Below are positions 4,467-6,758 of a stretch of 6,758 nt of DNA, one piece after another. Source of the DNA: Acidobacteriota bacterium (GTDB lineage Bacteria > Acidobacteriota > Blastocatellia > Pyrinomonadales > Pyrinomonadaceae); the NCBI GenBank assembly GCA_020201365.1, contig JAIVGV010000095.1, positions 1 to 6,758 on the forward strand. The letters are read 5' to 3'. The notes beneath the pieces were generated by a model. That model had not been told where the DNA came from, did no database searches, and worked only from the letters and a program-made list of their open reading frames with translations. Numbering within the stretch: position 1 is the first letter of the stretch; every line of letters begins with the position of its first letter. The translations under genes were made by a program, and so were the position numbers.

Positions 4467-6758
4467 TCAGCCTTCGAGGATGACGGTCTCAGCTTCGTTC
4501 GTCAGGAAAGCCGCGGGCGGGCAGTCGCGCAGAAGCGGGAGCAACTCGCGGCGCGCGTCCGCCGCTGACGCGAAGCGCGCGGCGGGCTCTTTGGCGAGGC
4601 AGCGCCCGAGCGCGGCGTCGAGCCGCAGGAGTTCGGGCGCGTCGCCGCGGAGGTGGAACGTGCCGTGCAGGATGTTCGTCAACAACTCGTGGAGCGTCCT
4701 TCCCTTGAAGGGTCGCCCGCCCGTCAGTGCTTCGACGATCATCACGCCGACCGAGAAGAGATCGCTGCGCGCGTCAACGCGCCCGCCCGTCAGCTGTTCG
4801 GGCGGCATGTAGCCGAACGTGCCGAGCACCGCGCCGGGCGTGGTGACGACATCGCGCACGGTCGGCGGCTGCGAGTCGGCGCCGTCGCCCGCGTTGAGCT
4901 TGGCGAGACCGAAGTCGAGCAGCCGCGCGTGCGGGCGACCCGCGGCGTCGCGCGAGACGAGCACGTTGTCGGGCTTGAGATCGCGGTGGACGATGCCCGC
5001 CTCGTGCGCGGCTTGCAGCCCGTCGAGGATTTGCTCGAAGAGGTCGGCGGCGCGCCGCGGCGTGAGTCGTTTTTCGCGGCGCAGGGCGGCGGCGAGGCTC
5101 TCGCCTTCGATCAAGTCCATGACGAGAAACGCGCCCTCGGTGCGCAGCTCGCCGTAGTCGTGGACGGCGACGATGTGCGGGTGCTGGGAGAGGCGCGCGA
5201 GGAGGCGCGCCTCGCGCTCGAAGCGGCGCAGGGCGGCGGCGTCGCCGAACATCGAGCCGCCGAGGACTTTGATCGCGACGCGGTGTCGGAGCTTCAGGTG
5301 CGTCGCCTCGTAAACCGCTCCCATGCCGCCCTTGCCGATGAGCCGCTCGAGGCGGTAGCGACCTTCGATCTCGCGCTCGACGGGGAGCGTCAGCGTCAGC
5401 TCCGCGCCGTCGGCGTCGCAGGCGGTGGCGGACGAGTCGAAGCAGCGACCGCAGCGCGGGCACTCCTTGAGTAAGTTGATCCGCTGCCCCTCGAAGCGCG
5501 ACAAGACCTCCTGGCGAATCTTGCGATCCTCGCGCACGCGCCCCTTGAGGCGGAGGTTCTCATAGACGATGGCGATCTGGCCGGCGACGGCTTCGAGCAG
5601 TTCGCGGTCGCGCGCCGTGTAAGGAACTTCGGACTTCTTCTCGCCGAGGAGGAAGAGACCGGCGAGTCGGCTGTCAGTTCCGGTCAGCGGGACGACGAGA
5701 CGCGCGCCGAGCTGCGCGAGCCAGTCCTTCTCCGCTTGCGGGAGGTTCGTCTTCGGCGGGAAGGGGAAGTCCTGCGCGCCGCCTTGCAGCTCCATCAGCC
5801 GGAGGAGCTGGAAGCTGTCGGGGATGCGAAGACCTTGTGACGAGCCGCCTGATGTGTAGCTCAGAGAAAGATCGCCGTGCTCCGTCTCGCGGTAGAAGAG
5901 GTAGGTGTGCCCCGGGTGGAGCGCGCGCTCGACCTCCTCCGAGACGCGGCGCGACATCTCCGGCATCGAGTCCAAGCCCTTCACGTCCTCGACGAGGGCG
6001 CGCAAAATCTTCTCCTGATCGTAAGCCTCGCGGAAGAACTTGCGATCGACCCACTCGGAGAGCCGCCTGCGGAAGACGAGACCGAGGGCGAGCGCGGCGG
6101 TGAGTAGCAGGTAGAAGTAGAAAGAGTTTCTGAGCGCGATGTCGGCGAGCGTGCGGTTCGGGTCGGCGGCGACGGAGACGGCGAGCCCGACGACGGGCAG
6201 CGCGAGCAGCAAGCGCAAGGCATTCTTCGCGAGCAGGTATTGAACGCCGCGCCGGACGATGAGGTTGACGGGGATGACGCGGTGGCGCGCAATGGCGTAG
6301 GCGAAGGAGGCGGGCACGACGGAGAAGGCGACGGCGGCGAGCGCCGCGAGCCAGCCGGCGAGCGTCGCCCGGCTGCGCATCAGTTCCGTGAGCGGCGAGA
6401 AGAAGACGAGCGCGCCGGGCAGCATCCCCGCGAGCATCCCCGCGACGACGACGCGCAGCTTCCTCTTCCCGGTCGCGTCGGCGCGGCGGTAGTTGACGAC
6501 GAGCGAGACGAACGCGCCCGCGAAGCAGAGGTCAATGACGAGGAGCGCGAGCGCGTCGAGCAGCTTCGTCTGGGAGATGCCCCACGTCGTGCCGCTCATC
6601 GCGTTCCTGCGCACGAAGATCAGCGGGAAGGGCAGGTAGAGCCACCACTCCAGGCGGGGGAAGCGACGCAGGAGCGGCGAGCGCACGGGGAAGACGAGGA
6701 AGAGGTGCAGGAGCAGGAAGAAGGCGAGCGGCGTGACGAGCGGACCGAGGTACATCAG
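4467..6758 (-). CDS. Membrane-anchored Ser/Thr protein kinase with GAF domain and zinc ribbon (5' end outside window)
   Basis: The reading frame stays open to the right edge; the Met at 6755 is probably internal, so the true N-terminus is missing. Numbering from that Met (762 aa), hydrophobic membrane segments lie at about 5-23, 36-49, 66-88, 99-118, 130-155, 179-196 and 212-228. A GAF-like sensor domain follows at about 246-402, then a short zinc ribbon (C432, C435, possibly C438, and C446 before DADG). The Hanks-type kinase domain is at about 467-743. Catalytic features are complete: glycine loop GKGGMGAVY (474-482), K496 in VAIK, E515 in helix C, HRDLKPDN with catalytic D592, DFG at 614-616, and PPEQ closing the activation loop. 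It is an RD kinase, expected to be activated by loop phosphorylation (T632, T638, T639, T646 are candidates). The ligand and targets are unknown. The stop is 67 bp from the kynureninase-like gene on the same strand, so read-through is possible. Confidence 0.93.
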   Translation of the reverse strand: MMYLGPLVTPLAFFLLLHLFLVFPVRSPLLRRFPRLEWWLYLPFPLIFVRRNAMSGTTWGISQTKLLDALALLVIDLCFAGAFVSLVVNYRRADATGKRKLRVVVAGMLAGMLPGALVFFSPLTELMRSRATLAGWLAALAAVAFSVVPASFAYAIARHRVIPVNLIVRRGVQYLLAKNALRLLLALPVVGLAVSVAADPNRTLADIALRNSFYFYLLLTAALALGLVFRRRLSEWVDRKFFREAYDQEKILRALVEDVKGLDSMPEMSRRVSEEVERALHPGHTYLFYRETEHGDLSLSYTSGGSSQGLRIPDSFQLLRLMELQGGAQDFPFPPKTNLPQAEKDWLAQLGARLVVPLTGTDSRLAGLFLLGEKKSEVPYTARDRELLEAVAGQIAIVYENLRLKGRVREDRKIRQEVLSRFEGQRINLLKECPRCGRCFDSSATACDADGAELTLTLPVEREIEGRYRLERLIGKGGMGAVYEATHLKLRHRVAIKVLGGSMFGDAAALRRFEREARLLARLSQHPHIVAVHDYGELRTEGAFLVMDLIEGESLAAALRREKRLTPRRAADLFEQILDGLQAAHEAGIVHRDLKPDNVLVSRDAAGRPHARLLDFGLAKLNAGDGADSQPPTVRDVVTTPGAVLGTFGYMPPEQLTGGRVDARSDLFSVGVMIVEALTGGRPFKGRTLHELLTNILHGTFHLRGDAPELLRLDAALGRCLAKEPAARFASAADARRELLPLLRDCPPAAFLTNEAETVILEG

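Noticed and set aside
4653..5474. Plus-strand reading frame of 273 codons opposite the kinase domain
   Set aside because: It is the mirror of the conserved kinase coding sequence with biased composition, as are the frames at 3284-3811 and 3833-4483.
6753..6755. ATG at 6755 as the true start of the kinase gene
   Set aside because: The frame stays open to the window edge and the first residues already lie in a membrane helix, so the gene most likely begins outside the window.

Overview
This 6.76-kb window is GC-rich, densely coding and entirely minus-strand: all five genes are read from right to left. The gene families point to an aerobic or facultative heterotroph. A Ser/Thr kinase built as membrane region, GAF, zinc ribbon and kinase, together with simple-sequence and REP-like spacers, fits Acidobacteriota, perhaps Blastocatellia. 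That placement is an inference from style, since no RNA gene or marker is present.

In transcription order: (1) the C-terminal 760 or so residues of a multi-pass membrane GAF/zinc-ribbon/Ser-Thr kinase, running off the right edge (6758-4467). (2) After 67 bp, a PLP-dependent kynureninase-like protein (4399-3179). (3) A 205-bp spacer filled by four REP-like palindromes in nested inverted order (3011-3156). (4) A 118-aa multi-pass membrane protein of unknown function with a clear Shine-Dalgarno (2973-2617). (5) Tryptophan 2,3-dioxygenase, kynA (2562-1687). (6) A benzoate/2-aminobenzoate-CoA ligase family enzyme (1631-84). A G-tract/C-tract inverted repeat overlaps its stop codon and fills the left edge.

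The metabolic genes read as one pathway: tryptophan to N-formylkynurenine (KynA), kynurenine to anthranilate plus alanine (kynureninase-like protein), then anthranilate to 2-aminobenzoyl-CoA (ligase). This would send tryptophan carbon into a CoA-thioester aromatic route instead of free anthranilate or 3-hydroxyanthranilate dioxygenation. The kynurenine formamidase step and the ring-attacking enzyme are not in the window. The pathway is inferred from gene adjacency and family membership; the ligase and lyase substrates cannot be proved from sequence.

The most unusual non-coding features are the nested REP cluster, which has compensatory base changes that preserve its hairpins, and the opposed G-quadruplex-capable tracts at the ligase stop. 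I found no RNA genes, CRISPR arrays, insertion sequences or canonical intrinsic terminators.
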